Counted from the first letter of the stretch, positions 1 to 11,525 are shown. The stretch is DNA of 64,000 nt from Ehretia macrophylla (GCA_037974665.1 CM075765.1:5647501-5711500); one strand, 5' to 3'. The notes: generated by a model from the letters alone, not told the origin. Numbers and translations are program-made.

Positions 1-1161
1 ACTTTACCCTAGAATTCACGCAAAGTCCCGATTTTCTCCTTTGCTCGTTTGAACTACAACTATACCAACCAAACACCCAACCAACGCAATAATCGCACCA
101 AAAGTGCTTCCATGGCCTCCCGAAATAATGCCAACACGTAAAACGAGAAAACACCAAACTCGACCTAAACGACCCCGACTTTCACTAAGCCATTTTTCTC
201 CGTTTTTCCATTACACATTCCAATTAAACCACACATTTAGGCATTCTAGCATATCTAGCACCTTTCTGCATCAATAGAACGCAACTCGGAGCAAAATTTC
301 GAACGGGGGTTTACTATTCACGTTTTTCACTATTCACTCAACATTTGAAATACAATAATCAATTTTAACCGCAGAAATTGCTAAAAACTTACAAAAGTAA
401 GGTCTACTGACATCATAGAATATATTTCAAGCAACAAAATGAATTAAACAACATTCTATATGCAATTTCTAAAAATTAAAGTCTTGACATTGTATTTTCT
501 AATGCGCAAATAACGATGCATCCCTCACCTTAGCTGCTAATAGACGCTAGGAAAACAACATTAGAAGCCTCGGAAACGATCCCGTGCAAGCCCTCGCAAA
601 GATTTGAAGATTTGAAGTTGAAAATTCTTTTTTTTTTCTTTTCTCCTTGAACTCTTGGTTTTCTCTTTTTATTTTTCAGCTTTTCGTTTTCTTTCTATGC
701 TATTTTATGCTTATAAAAGATGGCAACAAAAGTCAAAGCTTCGGTCAACCCGCTAAACCAAAACAGCTATGCGCGACCTTACGAAAACGGCTATAACTTC
801 TTCTAGAAAACTCCAATTCACGAACGGTTTGAAGCCACATAAACTAGACTCATAGAGCTTTCCAACCATATATAATTTGCTACCTAAATCTTTCCCAATT
901 GGTTCAGATTTAATTTCAAAGTTGACCCAAAATTTGACTAACTTAACATTGCATTTTTTTATTTCTAATCCCAAGTTTGCCCTTTATTAAACATTTCAAA
1001 AATTTTCACCTTGTCCTAGTTGGTCATTGTAGATGAAAAGTCAACTACTTTGGTCAAAGAAGGTGAAAGGTCAAAAAAAATGCAATTTAAATGAACTTTA
1101 AATGCTATTAAATATATGCTAGGTTCGGGTTATCACATATAGGTTATAAATGGGTATTACA
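1..1161 (-). mobile_element. LTR fragment, reverse orientation, cut by window start
   Basis: Read on the minus strand, the sequence begins TGTAATACCC at 1161, the same type of LTR terminus as the forward LTR at 1259. The block 740-960, reverse complemented, resembles 1430-1600 of that forward LTR, so the two are related and face each other. Only the 5' part of this LTR lies inside the window. No coding potential was found. The family is probably a Ty3-gypsy chromovirus by LTR size and style, but no internal domain is present to confirm this. Confidence 0.55.
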
Positions 1162-1258
1162 AGAGAAAGATATATGTAGACGGAAAGGTGGAGAGCTTTA
1201 AGACAAGTGGCAAAATGTTACCGTCATAGACAAGGAATTGACTATGAAGAAACTTTCT
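1162..1258 (+). pseudogene. Ty1-copia reverse transcriptase remnant, 5' half
   Basis: Translation of about 1209-1258 gives a match to the copia RT block that reads VAKGYxQxxGIDYEETF in intact elements; here it reads VAKCYRHRQGIDYEETF. The reading frame resumes at 3752 after a solo LTR. This is an old, non-functional fragment; no flanking gag, integrase or LTRs of the same element are visible in the window. Confidence 0.7.
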
Positions 1259-3751
1259 TGTAATACCCCTATCAGGTGCGAATCGAGATAAATTAATAAA
1301 TTGTTAAGAAATGATCGATTAGTATTTTAACATATTTGAGTTGAATACGTGATTTAAAATGTAGCGAAGTGATGCCGGGACATTTGAAATGGACATAAAG
1401 TTTAATCAAATAAGTTTTACTCGGAAGATATGAATCAGTTTTGGGCCAACTTCAAAATTAAAAATGTACCAATTGAGAAAGATTTAGGTGGTGAATTATA
1501 TATGGTTAAAAATCTCTACGAGTCTAGTTTCTAACGCTTCAAACCATTCGCGAATTGGATTATTTTAGTATAAGTTATGATCGTTTTAGTAAAAGGTGTC
1601 AGAACTACCACTGTGACACGAAAAATGCAATTTTTACATTATTTTGGTTCGATTATGATATATTCAGCTCTGATTGGATTTATTGGGTCAAAGTATAAAA
1701 AGTACAAACTTTAAGTTGGGGTCAAAATGGAAATTGCCAAATTTATGGGGTCGTATTGAATTATAGCTTTTTCAAACAAAAATATCTTTATATCTAGAGA
1801 ATTCTTAATCTATTAAAATTATTTTTCTCTCATCTTTTCCTGGGGGCTAATGAATGACAAAGAGAAAGAGAAAGAGAGAGAGAGAGAGAAAGAAGAAGAA
1901 GAAGAAAGAAGAGGAAAGGAAGAAAAACTTTGCACTTTGACACAAGCTTTTGCTATATCTTGCATCTACCTTATATCTAAGGTGAGGGGATTCATGTTGT
2001 TTATGCATTTCTTTATAATTTATAGTGTGGTAAGTTTATGTATAAGTTATGGAATGTTGAAATAAGTCATGAATTCATATGCTAGATAGAGTAATAAGAA
2101 GTAAATATGAAGTATGTGTGTGTAGTATGCCTAGAATTAGACTTTTTGTATGTGAGCTATGATTGTTGGTGTTTGATATGGTTATGTAGTATATGCACTA
2201 GATGCTTGTAAAAATGCTTGAGAGAACATCCTTAGCTTATATAACTACCACGCAACTTATATACTTGAATATAGAATGCTGAAATTTATAAGAGAACTCT
2301 GCACAACGATTTTAATTAACCAATTTGATGTAATAAACGTTAGTGGATGAGGTTTATTTTTGGGTATACTCATAGTAGAACAAACTTTGTGTTCGGTGCA
2401 TGTTCAAATGGTGTGGTTAAGGTGTTGTTTTAAATCAATTTCAGTGAGGTTCTGTTTCTCACGTAATGCTGGTCAGTTTGCGCAGTTCTATTTTAAAGGT
2501 CATATCTCAGTAAATATAGTTCTGTATCGAGTTCTGTTTAATTCTAAAACCATCTACATTTAAAGAACTATGTCTCTGTGAAATTTCAGAATTTGTGGAG
2601 AACTTTAAGTTGGTTAACCGAATTAATAAAGTCATATGCCGTCCAAATTTTCTAGCTTGCATTACTAAGTGTTTATGTTGTATTTGTGGTTAATTGCTAA
2701 CAGAAAATGGGCAAAATGTGTGTGAATACTTTATGATTTGTATTGCTTGCTATTCTCCTTAGATTTCAATGCTTTATGAGATGATATTACTTGCTTAATG
2801 CTAGAGGGGCAACCTACTTTGTTGTCCCCTCGTTTTATGTGTACATTGAGTGAATATTTTTTTTTTCGATTGATTGTGTGTTATCGAGTAGTTGTAACCA
2901 TTTATCGGCACAATAGTATTGTATTTCTACTAGGCAGCAGCGGGCTTGCCAGTGATAGGTTATATAACCTTTGCATCATATTCTTTCACTTGTTTGGTCG
3001 GTGAAGGCCTTGGAGTGTTGGGTTATAGGTTATCGGGGTACATCCGGAGTACACCTACTGGTGATATAAGGGGGTTATCAGTATCGCAAGTGCAGTGGAA
3101 CAAAGGAAGTGGGAGTGATAAGGTGTAATGAAAATCGTATCATTTTCTTGTGTGGTTATATAACTTTATGTGCCTTGTGACTTGATTAAGTGTTTACATG
3201 TTATTAATGCTTATATCATTGCTTATTGAAGTGTTGCATGTTTTTCTTATAATGTTTAATGCATATATGTTTCCTATCAATGTTAAACTGCTTGCATACC
3301 CCATGCTTTCCATGTCATGGCATTTATGCATCACAAAAAGGATTTCCAAAGCCTCCTATGTTTCATTCCTCACTGAGCTTTATAGCTCACCCCCATTTTA
3401 TAAAATATTTTCCGGTGGACGCTTTAGGGATTCAAGAATTTGTGTCGTCGAGAAAATTCAAGAAATCCTTTGGAAGTGTATAGTTAGTTAACTTATGAGA
3501 CCTCTTGTCTTGAAGCATTATATAGAGATTTATTGTAATGAATTCTTGAATTATGTTGAATGTAATGGAAGGGCTTTAGTTGCTCTGATGTACTATGTTA
3601 TGGATATTAGTGATCGAACTTTTGTAGTATACCTTAGAGGACTTAGGAGGAGTGATCTTTTTAAGCCTGTGGCATCACGATCCCGTTAATGTTTTGTGAA
3701 TTTGTGGATGCTTTGTGGTATCAGAGATTGCTTTGATAGGGGGTTGTGACA
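1259..3751 (+). mobile_element. Solo LTR inserted in copia RT
   Basis: The element is 2493 bp, starts TGTAATACCCC and ends GTTGTGACA. It is flanked by TTCT on both sides (1255-1258 and 3752-3755). Removing it rejoins the copia RT frame without loss. Its length and an internal block around 2790-3060 match the two solo LTRs at 48,616 and 57,534, so all three belong to related families. It contains a purine (GA)-rich tract at about 1857-1925. Short open frames inside it are not convincing genes. Confidence 0.75.
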
Positions 3752-4060
3752 TTCTTGCCAATTGTTGAAATCAATTACAGATTATTGGCTATGGTTGCAC
3801 ACTACTATTATAAGATATGGTAAATAGATGTCAAAATAGCATTCCTTAATGGTTTCATGGAAGAAGATATTTATCTAGGATAGCCAAAAGGTTTTTAATC
3901 GAGTGATGAAGGTCACAAAGTGTGAAAGTTAAAGAGATCTTTGTATGGACTCAAGCAAGCATATTGAATTTGGAATGATCAATTTGAATAAGCAATCAAA
4001 TCGTTTGACATCATTGAGACTGAAGATGAGCCTTGGGAATCGTTTATGTCTTTGCATTTT
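3752..4060 (+). pseudogene. Ty1-copia reverse transcriptase remnant, 3' half
   Basis: Continuing from 1258, the translation shows a decayed copia RT: a block resembling IWQMDVKTAFLNG (here with a stop before MDVKIAFLNG), then EEDIYL, PKGF, and SLYGLKQA followed by a DEPW segment. Several in-frame stops are present. It is the continuation of the fragment at 1162-1258, disrupted by the LTR. Similarity fades after about 4060. Confidence 0.75.
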
Positions 4061-4204
4061 TTTTGGTCAATGTCTTTGCTTTAATCATTTCATCTACTAC
4101 AACCTTAAAAAACTTCTTTTGGATATTTCCTTCTTCTACTCCAAAATCCATTTTCTTTCCCCAACTTCACCAATCACCACCTCTTAATTATTATTCTCAT
4201 TCCA

Positions 4205-5530
4205 TTCTTTAATCTTTCTAAAGTTTTAATTCTCGCGGGATAAAACACACATCAAAATAATCAGATACACAAAACTAAAGTAATATGGTATAAAAATAAT
4301 ATATTATGAATATAATTGTATTATGCTTATTTATTAATTTTTCTTGGCAATATAATTTTATTCATAATTTGTTTTGTTTGTGGGTGAACATCTAAGGCAA
4401 GACGCCACCAAGTGGCTAATGTAAGCAATTGATAAAATAATTTTCGTAATAATTTTCTAGTGTATAACTTTTTATTAATTATATTTTAACGGTTAATTTT
4501 ATATAATAGATAGATAATTTTAGTGGATAAATCTTAGGTCTAGTTTTTTGCTAGTTAATGTTAAATTTCTTTTTACAAAAAAATTAAAGAATTTCTTCAT
4601 ATTAGTTCGAGTAATTAAATTCATTAAAACAATTAATTTAAAATTTCCTGATATACATTAATATTGTTAATTTAAAAGTTCCTTATTCATGTTTCCTACT
4701 TTGGCATAGTTCGATCTTACCATCAAAAGGATATTTATGCTTCTTCCTAATCATCTTAATTCTCGTGTAATAGAATACACATCAATATAGTTACGCAAAG
4801 CAAAGGTAATATATCATGAAAATAATTGTATTATAATTATTTTATTTTTTTCTTGGTTGTATAATTTTATACATACTTTTGGTTTCTTAATGTTGTTTTT
4901 TTCTTAAAGCCAGTGGGTGAATATGTTGAGGCATGACACAAGACACTAAGGTAAGCAACTTGATTGAAATACTTTTTGTAATAATTTTTTAGTGTATATT
5001 TTTTTGTTAAATTATGTTTTATTTGTCAATCTATGTAATGACTAAGTAATTCTAGTGGAGAAATTCCAGTAAGGCTTATTTTATTTAATTTTTTATAGTT
5101 AATTTTTGAAACTTTTTATACAAAAAAATAGTGTTTCTTCATATCCTTTAGAATAATTAAATACATAAATATAGTCTACCTAAGGTAAGTTATTTTCCGA
5201 AATACTATTCGTAATTAGGTATTTTTTTTATAAAGCAATTCTTTTTTTTTTCTTTGTGCGTGTGTATGTGCATTTTTTGTTAGATAATATTTTAATTGAT
5301 GGATAATTTAAGGAGACAAATGTCAGTAACAATTTTATGGATATCCAACATTTATAACTAAACACCTAAGTTGAATTTTGAATGACTAATAGTCTAATAC
5401 TATTAGTAATTGATTAAATACTTCTCATATTATTTTTTAGTTTTTGTTGTTAGATGATATTTAATTGGTTAAGTTTCTGTAATAAATTGATAATTTTAGT
5501 GAATAAATTTTAATAATGTTAATAAGGTAA
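4205..5530. repeat. Decayed tandem duplication, AT-rich
   Basis: The stretch 4205-4640 is repeated at 4735-5170 with an offset of about 530 bp. Shared anchors include TAATTCTCG (4228 and 4758), a GTGGGTGAA segment, a GTAAGCAA segment, and TTTTAGTGGA or close variants. Shorter, more diverged pieces of the same unit recur at about 5178-5330 and 5398-5530. No coding sequence or recognised transposon termini were found. The rest of 4061-5863 is plain AT-rich DNA. Confidence 0.6.
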
Positions 5531-5670
5531 TTGTTAAATTCAATTTTATAAAAGAGATATGAGTACAACTTTACTAACAGGATCGATAAGCTTTACTGTA
5601 CATGATTTTTTTATTATTTGTGTTAAATTGGATTCTTAATTGAATCTTGGCCACTAATGTTAAATTTCTA

Positions 5671-5777
5671 ATATATGTTTGTCCATATAATCAGCATTTC
5701 CATTTTGGAGTGAGAGTTTAGACTTCTCTGTAGTTCTCATATATGTTTGTCCATATAATCAGCATTTCCATTTTGGA
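5671..5777 (+). repeat. Pair of 39-bp direct repeats
   Basis: Positions 5671-5709 and 5739-5777 carry the same 39-bp sequence, starting ATATATGTTTGTCC and ending TTCCATTTTGGA, with a 29-bp spacer. The pair lies just 3' of the host gene stop codon (the gene is on the minus strand), so it may be in its 3' UTR or just beyond. Confidence 0.85.
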
Positions 5778-5863
5778 CATGTAAACAAAATTATATGCAC
5801 ACAGTTTTCCACAAATGAGTATAAGCCATTGCATAGATGGGTGAAGAATAATCGAGTAAATTA

Positions 5864-8800
5864 CTAAACTCTGAAGAGCACAAGGTTAGGGTCTATATCC
5901 TTAGGTATTGGACGATGAGGGGGAAACTTTGGAAGGAGAGTTGCTAGGTGCTTGGCAATCTCGAGATAGTTGGTATACTTGCAGAATAATGTGGGATCTT
6001 TACTGCACAAAGGATTGTGTTCTTCTAATTCACTACATTCTAGATTTAATGCCTTCATCAGGTTGCCTGGTAGTGATCCGCAAAAACGGCAGTTATATTC
6101 ATTCCCTAGAAAAGTTTCCTTCCATGCCTTCTTCTTGAAGGTCCAGACACCACTCTTCCAATTGAAATGGTACAAGGGAAGGAACCGTTGCCCATAAGTT
6201 GCTATGAATTCCGATGCTTCTAAAATGAACTCAAGCTCTTCCTTGGACATGTAGTAAGGAAAGCTGACTCTTGTCCAGCCAGGCTTCACTCCATTGTAAC
6301 CCTGTCAAAAATAGAAACTTGTTTGCTGCTTTGTCCCACTATGGATTCCAAACTTCAAGTAGTTATATAAAAGAAGCCTTTAGTACTTACCCTTTTAACA
6401 GATGATCGGATGGCGAGGGAGAGAGGCTCATCAACTTTGAGCAAACTGTGTCCATAAGGCCCTGCACAGGCACAACCTCCGCGAGCCTGAATGCCGAACA
6501 GATCGTTGAGGAGCTTGGCAACAAAAGAACCATGAAGAGGTTTGTCCCACTTGTTACCTGTCTCTCTCCACAAGTTAAGGCCTCTTGTCTCTTTGCTATC
6601 TATGCAATTCTTGGTGTTCATGTCAGCTGATGAAGAATTTGTGGTAGTGTATACAAGAAAAGATAGTATAGCTTGCCGCTTTGCAGTTGTATTACCTAGA
6701 ACCCACATGTACGGATTAGGAAGGAGCCTTTCCAGTGCTTGTTTAATATAGCTCTGTTCCTGTCTCTCGATCAATTCATAACCAATGTATTCCTTGATCC
6801 AGAATGTTAATGCTGCTTTAATTTTCTGGATAATTGCTGGAGTTCCAGCATCTTCCCTTTCTTCTATGTCGTCGACATATATGGTATCCTGAAATTATTA
6901 CATGCCGATTCAGTAAACTTTTGTAGGGGTCAAATTAATAATAAACATTACGGAAAGAAAAATTATTGGATTTGGCTAGACATTTGTGTCAAACGTTCAT
7001 ACACTAGTGGGATCCACATCATAGTGTGTGAGTGTCAATGATCTGACTTGCTCGACCCAATACTTTTCTTTACGGAAACAGGTCCAAGCAAAAATAGTTA
7101 ATTTATTAAAAGCGTAGGAATGAATGGATAAAACCACTTGCTTTTTCATTGAAGCCGTTGACATAATCAACCGTTCCACCTCCGCAAGTCGATGGCGGTG
7201 AAGATGTGAGCTGATAGAGAGACTTATTCATTAGAAGGATTCCCGTGGAGCCTGGTCCTCCCAAAAACTTATGCGGACTAAGGAAAATAGCATCATAACC
7301 GTCAATTTCTCCTGATCTCATGTCGATCTTCGCATAGGGACCACTGTTCATGTAAACATTTCAAGGTTTAGTTTTACATGATGTAACAGTTTACACCACA
7401 CATCACCGTGATGCAAGTCATCTATTCTTCTTCAGAATTTATGTAGATTAATTTGGTATAAATGACGGTGAAATGCAAATTCACCTGGATATTCAATGAG
7501 TACAATAGAAAGTAAGTTTGAAAATGAAAAGAATACCAAAAATGGAAAAGCTCTAGATACTTTGGATTTATAGTCTAACGTGACAGAGAGGTTGATACCG
7601 ACGTGAGACAGAAAATTCAGGGGAGATATAAGTAGCGAAACGTATCAAGCATTTTAATGATTGAAAAATTTCTCTTAATTTAGAAGTAAAGTTTTATGAG
7701 AAAGAACTCTTTTAAGATATATAGTTTGAACATATTAGACGGAGAGATCTTCAATGCGTGGAGGGGATGTAACTCACGATAATAAGATTAGGGGTATTTG
7801 AAAGGAGTTTGACAGAGAAACTCAAATGAGATCTTATCAATTCGAACATGCCGCGTTTTACTGAGAAGGATCGAAGCATGGGACCGCAGAAGTAATATAG
7901 AAGATGACTCGAAACATAACTGAATATGTTTAAAATCAGTATATTATGAATATGCAAGGACTTTAAAACTAGTATACCTTGCAGCGAAGTCGAAGCAGGC
8001 AAAGCTTCCGTACTGGTGGAGAAGACGAGCAAGAGCTCGTGTGTCGGAAGAAATTCCAGTGACATTACTACAAGCTGAGAAAGAACCTAAAAGCGGCCGG
8101 TTTGTGGATCTATAAAACTCTAATTGATCTCTTAAAGCTTCCATGTCCAGCAATCCATTGCCATCTAAGCCTATCTCCACCACCTCTGCTAGGCTCTGTC
8201 TCCATGACAAGATGTTCGAGTGATGCTCATACGGGCCAACGAAAACAACCCATCTTTCATCATTGCCTAAGCACTTCAACACCTTTTCTCTCATACTTGA
8301 AGGAATTGCAATTCCCATCACTTCCTGGAGTCTCTTAATAGCTGCTGTTGTTCCAGAGCCTAACAATATCAGAGCATCATCTTCTCCACCACCTAAGCAT
8401 TTTTTCACATATTTAGTTGCATCTTGCACCATTTTCGTTGTCCGATAACCCACATAGCTGTCAGTAGTGTGACTATTTCCTGTGCAGAAATGGTTGTTAG
8501 GGCTTGTTTGGATTCGGAAGGAAATAAAGAACAAAAGAAAGGTCGGACTTGTAAACATCCGGTGATACAGGAAGAGCCCAAGAGGAAGGGAATGATTCCA
8601 TTTTGTTTGGATTGGGTAAAATTATAAATAAAATGTTTATAAATGATTATATGTATTTTTGTTTGAATTGAAAAGAAAATAAAATGAAATGATAAATTTT
8701 ATAAATAAATTGATATTTTTATCATTTCTTAAAAATATAAGTGTAATAAATAAAACGAACAATGTCCAATTTGAGGTGATTACAAAAATCATCAAAATCC

Positions 8801-9452
8801 CTCTCATTCCAATCACCTCTAAACCCTCCAATCCAAACAAGTAAAAATAATTGAAAATCACCCAAATCAAATCATTTCTCCCCAAATCCTTCAATCCAAA
8901 CCAACCCTTAAAAAGTTCTGAAATTCTTAGTCATACTTTTGAGAAATTATTGACTAAGAAACAAATAGAAAAACAAAAAGAAACACCAAGGTTGGTTCAA
9001 TATTCACAAAAAAAATGAAACCAGTAAAATTTTGAACATGACACGGAAAATTATAAGTTAGTGTTTCACTGTAAAACTAGCAGCCTAAAGAGCGACTCAC
9101 GTGAGACAGGCGACTTACCGTACAAAGCAAGAACATTATGGATGATATAATTTTCAATGTAGAGAAGACAACGGCCTGAGGCAGTGTGATCAGCATAGGT
9201 GAGCTTGCGTTTCCCAAATGGGGTATCAAAGTCAATGTCCCCACCAATTATTTGAGATCTCAGCCGAGATAATTTCTGCTGCACGGAATCACCCTTTGCG
9301 GCACCCTGTGGCTCTGCTTCATGAAATGATTCCATGCGAGAACTCAAATCATCAGATGATCGTCCACAATTATTCCTTGTTTGTCTGTGGCTTGCATGGC
9401 GTGTTTTATCACTAGTACGCTTGTCACTGTATACGTGTTGTTCAAATTCCAT
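5864..9452 (-). CDS. Cysteine-desulfurase-like PLP enzyme (MOCOS N-terminal-like family), five exons
   Basis: Exons read on the minus strand: 9452-9119, 8479-7978, 7343-7142, 6888-6391, 6301-5864. Their lengths sum to 1974 nt, about 657 residues, with phases that agree at every junction. The protein resembles plant aminotransferase class V proteins annotated as molybdenum cofactor sulfurase-like. Visible motifs are TYADHTASGR near residue 90, the GSGTTAAIK cofactor loop, SACSNVTG, CFDFAASGPY, and SPHKFLGGPGSTG, whose Lys (about residue 304) should bind PLP. Late motifs are ARGGCACAGPYG and GYNGVKPGWTR. There is no MOSC domain, so it is not a full ABA3/MOCOS enzyme, and its substrate is unknown. 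The ATG at 9452 follows an in-frame TAG upstream. Intron 3 uses a GC donor. No frameshift or stop was seen, so the gene looks intact. Polar N-terminal residues 1-60 look disordered. Confidence 0.88.
8500..8907. mobile_element. Tourist-like MITE in intron 1
   Basis: This 408-bp element begins GGGCTTGTTTGGATT and ends AATCCAAACCAACCC, imperfect terminal inverted repeats. It is flanked by TTA on both sides (8497-8499 and 8908-8910), as expected for PIF/Harbinger-type MITEs. The interior is AT-rich and non-coding. One end lies only about 20 bp from the splice acceptor of exon 2 of the host gene, so the insertion replaced the DNA upstream of that acceptor. Confidence 0.8.
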
Positions 9453-9661
9453 CTTTGCAAACAGTTTAATTGATGAAAACTAGAGGCAAAACTTAAAATA
9501 AAGTAGGGACAAAACTTCCAGTGTGCCGGTCGACTTTTAAAGAAATAATAATTCTAGAAGTCTGAAACAATCAAATTCTAGGCGCCCTATTGCTGTCTCT
9601 AGATGCAGAATGTTAATAAGCATGGCTGCTGTTTGTCGTCTTGCGCAACGCATTTCAGTGG

Positions 9662-9675
9662 TTATATAATAAATA
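9662..9675 (-). promoter_or_regulatory. Possible TATA box of the PLP-enzyme gene
   Basis: On the minus strand a TATATAA core lies about 210 bp upstream of the ATG at 9452. The distance would allow a normal 5' UTR. The surroundings are generally AT-rich, so chance occurrence is quite possible. Nothing else recognisable lies in 9453-9769. Confidence 0.3.
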
Positions 9676-9980
9676 ATTTGACAACTTTAAAAATATATAA
9701 TTTTCTAGTTGAAGGTAATTAACTTTTGAATATAAAATACATAAATACTTAATGAATTTTTGGAGTTCTTAGATACTAGAGAAAACCTCACTACTATTCT
9801 TTATTGTTTTCTTTTGTCTTAAACTAGTTCCTATTGTTTTAACTATTCCAAATTAGTCCTCAATGTTTCAAAAAAAGTCCTAAGTTAATCCCTTCTGTTA
9901 AATTAGGTGTTAAACTTAACAAAAATGAATAATAAGAGCGTAAAATGGTAAAAGCAACCATCTTCCCCTTATACCGCAGC

Positions 9981-10130
9981 CTCTGCCACCACTAACCACA
10001 CCACCACCACCTCTGCCACTACCAACCACACCACCACCGCCTCTGCCACTTCCAACTACACCAACACCGCCTCTGCTACCTCCAACCACACCAACACCGC
10101 TTCTGCCACCACTAACCACACCAACACAAA
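9981..10130 (+). repeat. 30-bp minisatellite, five units
   Basis: Five successive units of exactly 30 bp, each starting CTCTGCCAC or a close variant (the last starts TTCTGCCAC), make up this block inside the MULE. On the minus strand it would read as a Gly-rich 10-residue repeat, but there is no sign that this is a gene. CA-rich and ACACAT-type simple sequence follows to about 10,500. Confidence 0.85.
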
Positions 10131-10740
10131 ACACACACAAATTATATACACAAATCACACAACATACCACCATGCACTGCCATTGCCACCACCAACCAAT
10201 ACTACCACCACCACCATGCACCGCCACTACCACCACCAACCAATACTACCACCACCACCAACAATGCATAAAACACACACATATACAAAAATCACACTTA
10301 CACAATACACACAAATCACATACACAATACACACACATACACACAAATCCAACAACCACTGCCCGCCAACCACCGTCGCCCACCAACTGGCGCCGCATAC
10401 AACACACATATATACACACAAAACACACATATATACACATCAATCATACATATATACACACATGTAAAACACACACATGAATCACACCACACACAATACA
10501 CATACCTATTTTTTGTTGTTTTTCTTTTTTTGGTCGGTGGGGTAGGGGCAGCAGCGTGGGGAGAGGGTGAAGGTGGAAGCAGCGACGTGGGGAGGAGGAG
10601 AGGGTAGGGCAGTATCGTAGGAGGAGGGTGGTGGTGGGGCGGCGACATGGGGAGGGGGTGGTGGTGTTGCGGCGACGTGGGAGGGGGTGGGGTGTTTGTT
10701 TTGACTTTGGGAATAGGGGTGGGGATCTGATGGGTGAGGG
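10131..10740. repeat. Simple-sequence and G-rich interior of the MULE
   Basis: Positions 10,131-10,500 are CA/CCA/TA-rich on the plus strand with very few G. Positions 10,535-10,740 switch abruptly to GGGG-rich sequence with many G runs, a possible G-quadruplex region. Apparent open frames of 65-110 codons here are produced by low complexity, not by coding selection. Confidence 0.75.
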
Positions 10741-11147
10741 AGGGGTTTTTAGTAATTTTAATTAGGTTTTAAGGGTGTTTTAGTCATTTAATAGGTTATC
10801 TGTTATATTTTTAACAGAAGGGATTAACTTGGGACTTTTTTTGAAACATTAGGAACTAGTTTGGGACAGTTGAAACAATGAGGACTAGTTTGGAACAAAA
10901 AGAAACAATGGGGACTAGTAGTGAGGTTTTCTCTAGATACTACAACCTCAAATGGCTCCAAATTACATCTCCCACCAAATATATTTGGCATATGAATGAA
11001 TTATATATTGACACAATGCACACATGATCTATCAACATATACAACAAGGTTTGTCAATTTGATATCGTTTTACAAGTAAATCTTACAAACGGCATGAGAT
11101 TATCCATATGGTAAAACAAGGTTTGCCAATTTGATTGGCTATCGTTT

Positions 11148-11525
11148 CAACCATTTCCACCTCCAACAAAAGCCTTGAGAATATTTTATTTCTTGGGAAC
11201 AATGTCTTATTGTCAAGAGATCCACTGCTAGAGCTCAGGTAAGAGAAGCGGGAGGCAGAAGACATGGCTAAAGTGGGAAGCTTTGAGAAAGAAGAGTAGA
11301 AGATGTGTTTCAAACCAAATCTGACTCTAACACTAATTCTGATAAGATTTGAGAGAAAGAAAGATGTATTGCAATCCAAATCTAACTCTAACTCTAATTC
11401 TGATAAGATTTGAGAGAGGGAAAGATGTATTGCAATCCAAATCTAAACAGACAAACGAGACATGACTTGAAGAGAATCTAAAGTGACAAATGATTCCTGT
11501 CATATCCTATTATTACAACATGATC
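11148..11525. mobile_element. EPRV patchwork: C-terminal, leader and promoter pieces
   Basis: 11,148-11,237 is a plus-sense piece of the EPRV C-terminal region. It joins at once to minus-sense leader sequence (11,238-11,440), which carries a duplicated segment, and then to minus-sense promoter sequence (11,446-11,525). The host-virus junction is near 11,147. This order cannot come from a simple integration. The same patchwork occurs inverted at 23,331-23,708. Confidence 0.75.

Larger units (their letters stand above)
9770..10942. mobile_element. Non-autonomous Mutator-like element (MULE) with 9-bp target duplication
   Basis: The element spans 9779-10933 and is bounded by a perfect 9-bp duplication, TAGATACTA, at 9770-9778 and 10934-10942. 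The terminal inverted repeats begin GAGAAAACCTCACTACTA and extend inward roughly 150-190 bp with mismatches. There is no transposase. The interior holds a 30-bp minisatellite, CA-rich simple sequence, and a G-rich block at about 10,535-10,740. A partial second copy of one end lies at 23,923-24,123 in the right inverted-repeat arm. Confidence 0.85.

Noticed and set aside
1850..2065. Small open frame with Glu/Lys/Arg-rich start
   Set aside because: Starts in a GA-rich purine tract inside a solo LTR; the rest is LTR sequence.
5864..9452. Full molybdenum cofactor sulfurase (ABA3)
   Set aside because: The protein ends without a MOSC domain and at about 657 residues, so only the desulfurase-like part is present.
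9981..10130. Possible CRISPR-like array
   Set aside because: Contiguous 30-bp minisatellite without unique spacers, in a plant genome.
9916..10239. Gly/Val-rich open frame, minus strand
   Set aside because: Produced by the 30-bp minisatellite and CA-rich repeats inside the MULE; no start context, no conservation.
10316..10648. Pro/Cys-rich open frames on both strands
   Set aside because: Low-complexity sequence in which all frames are open; not coding.
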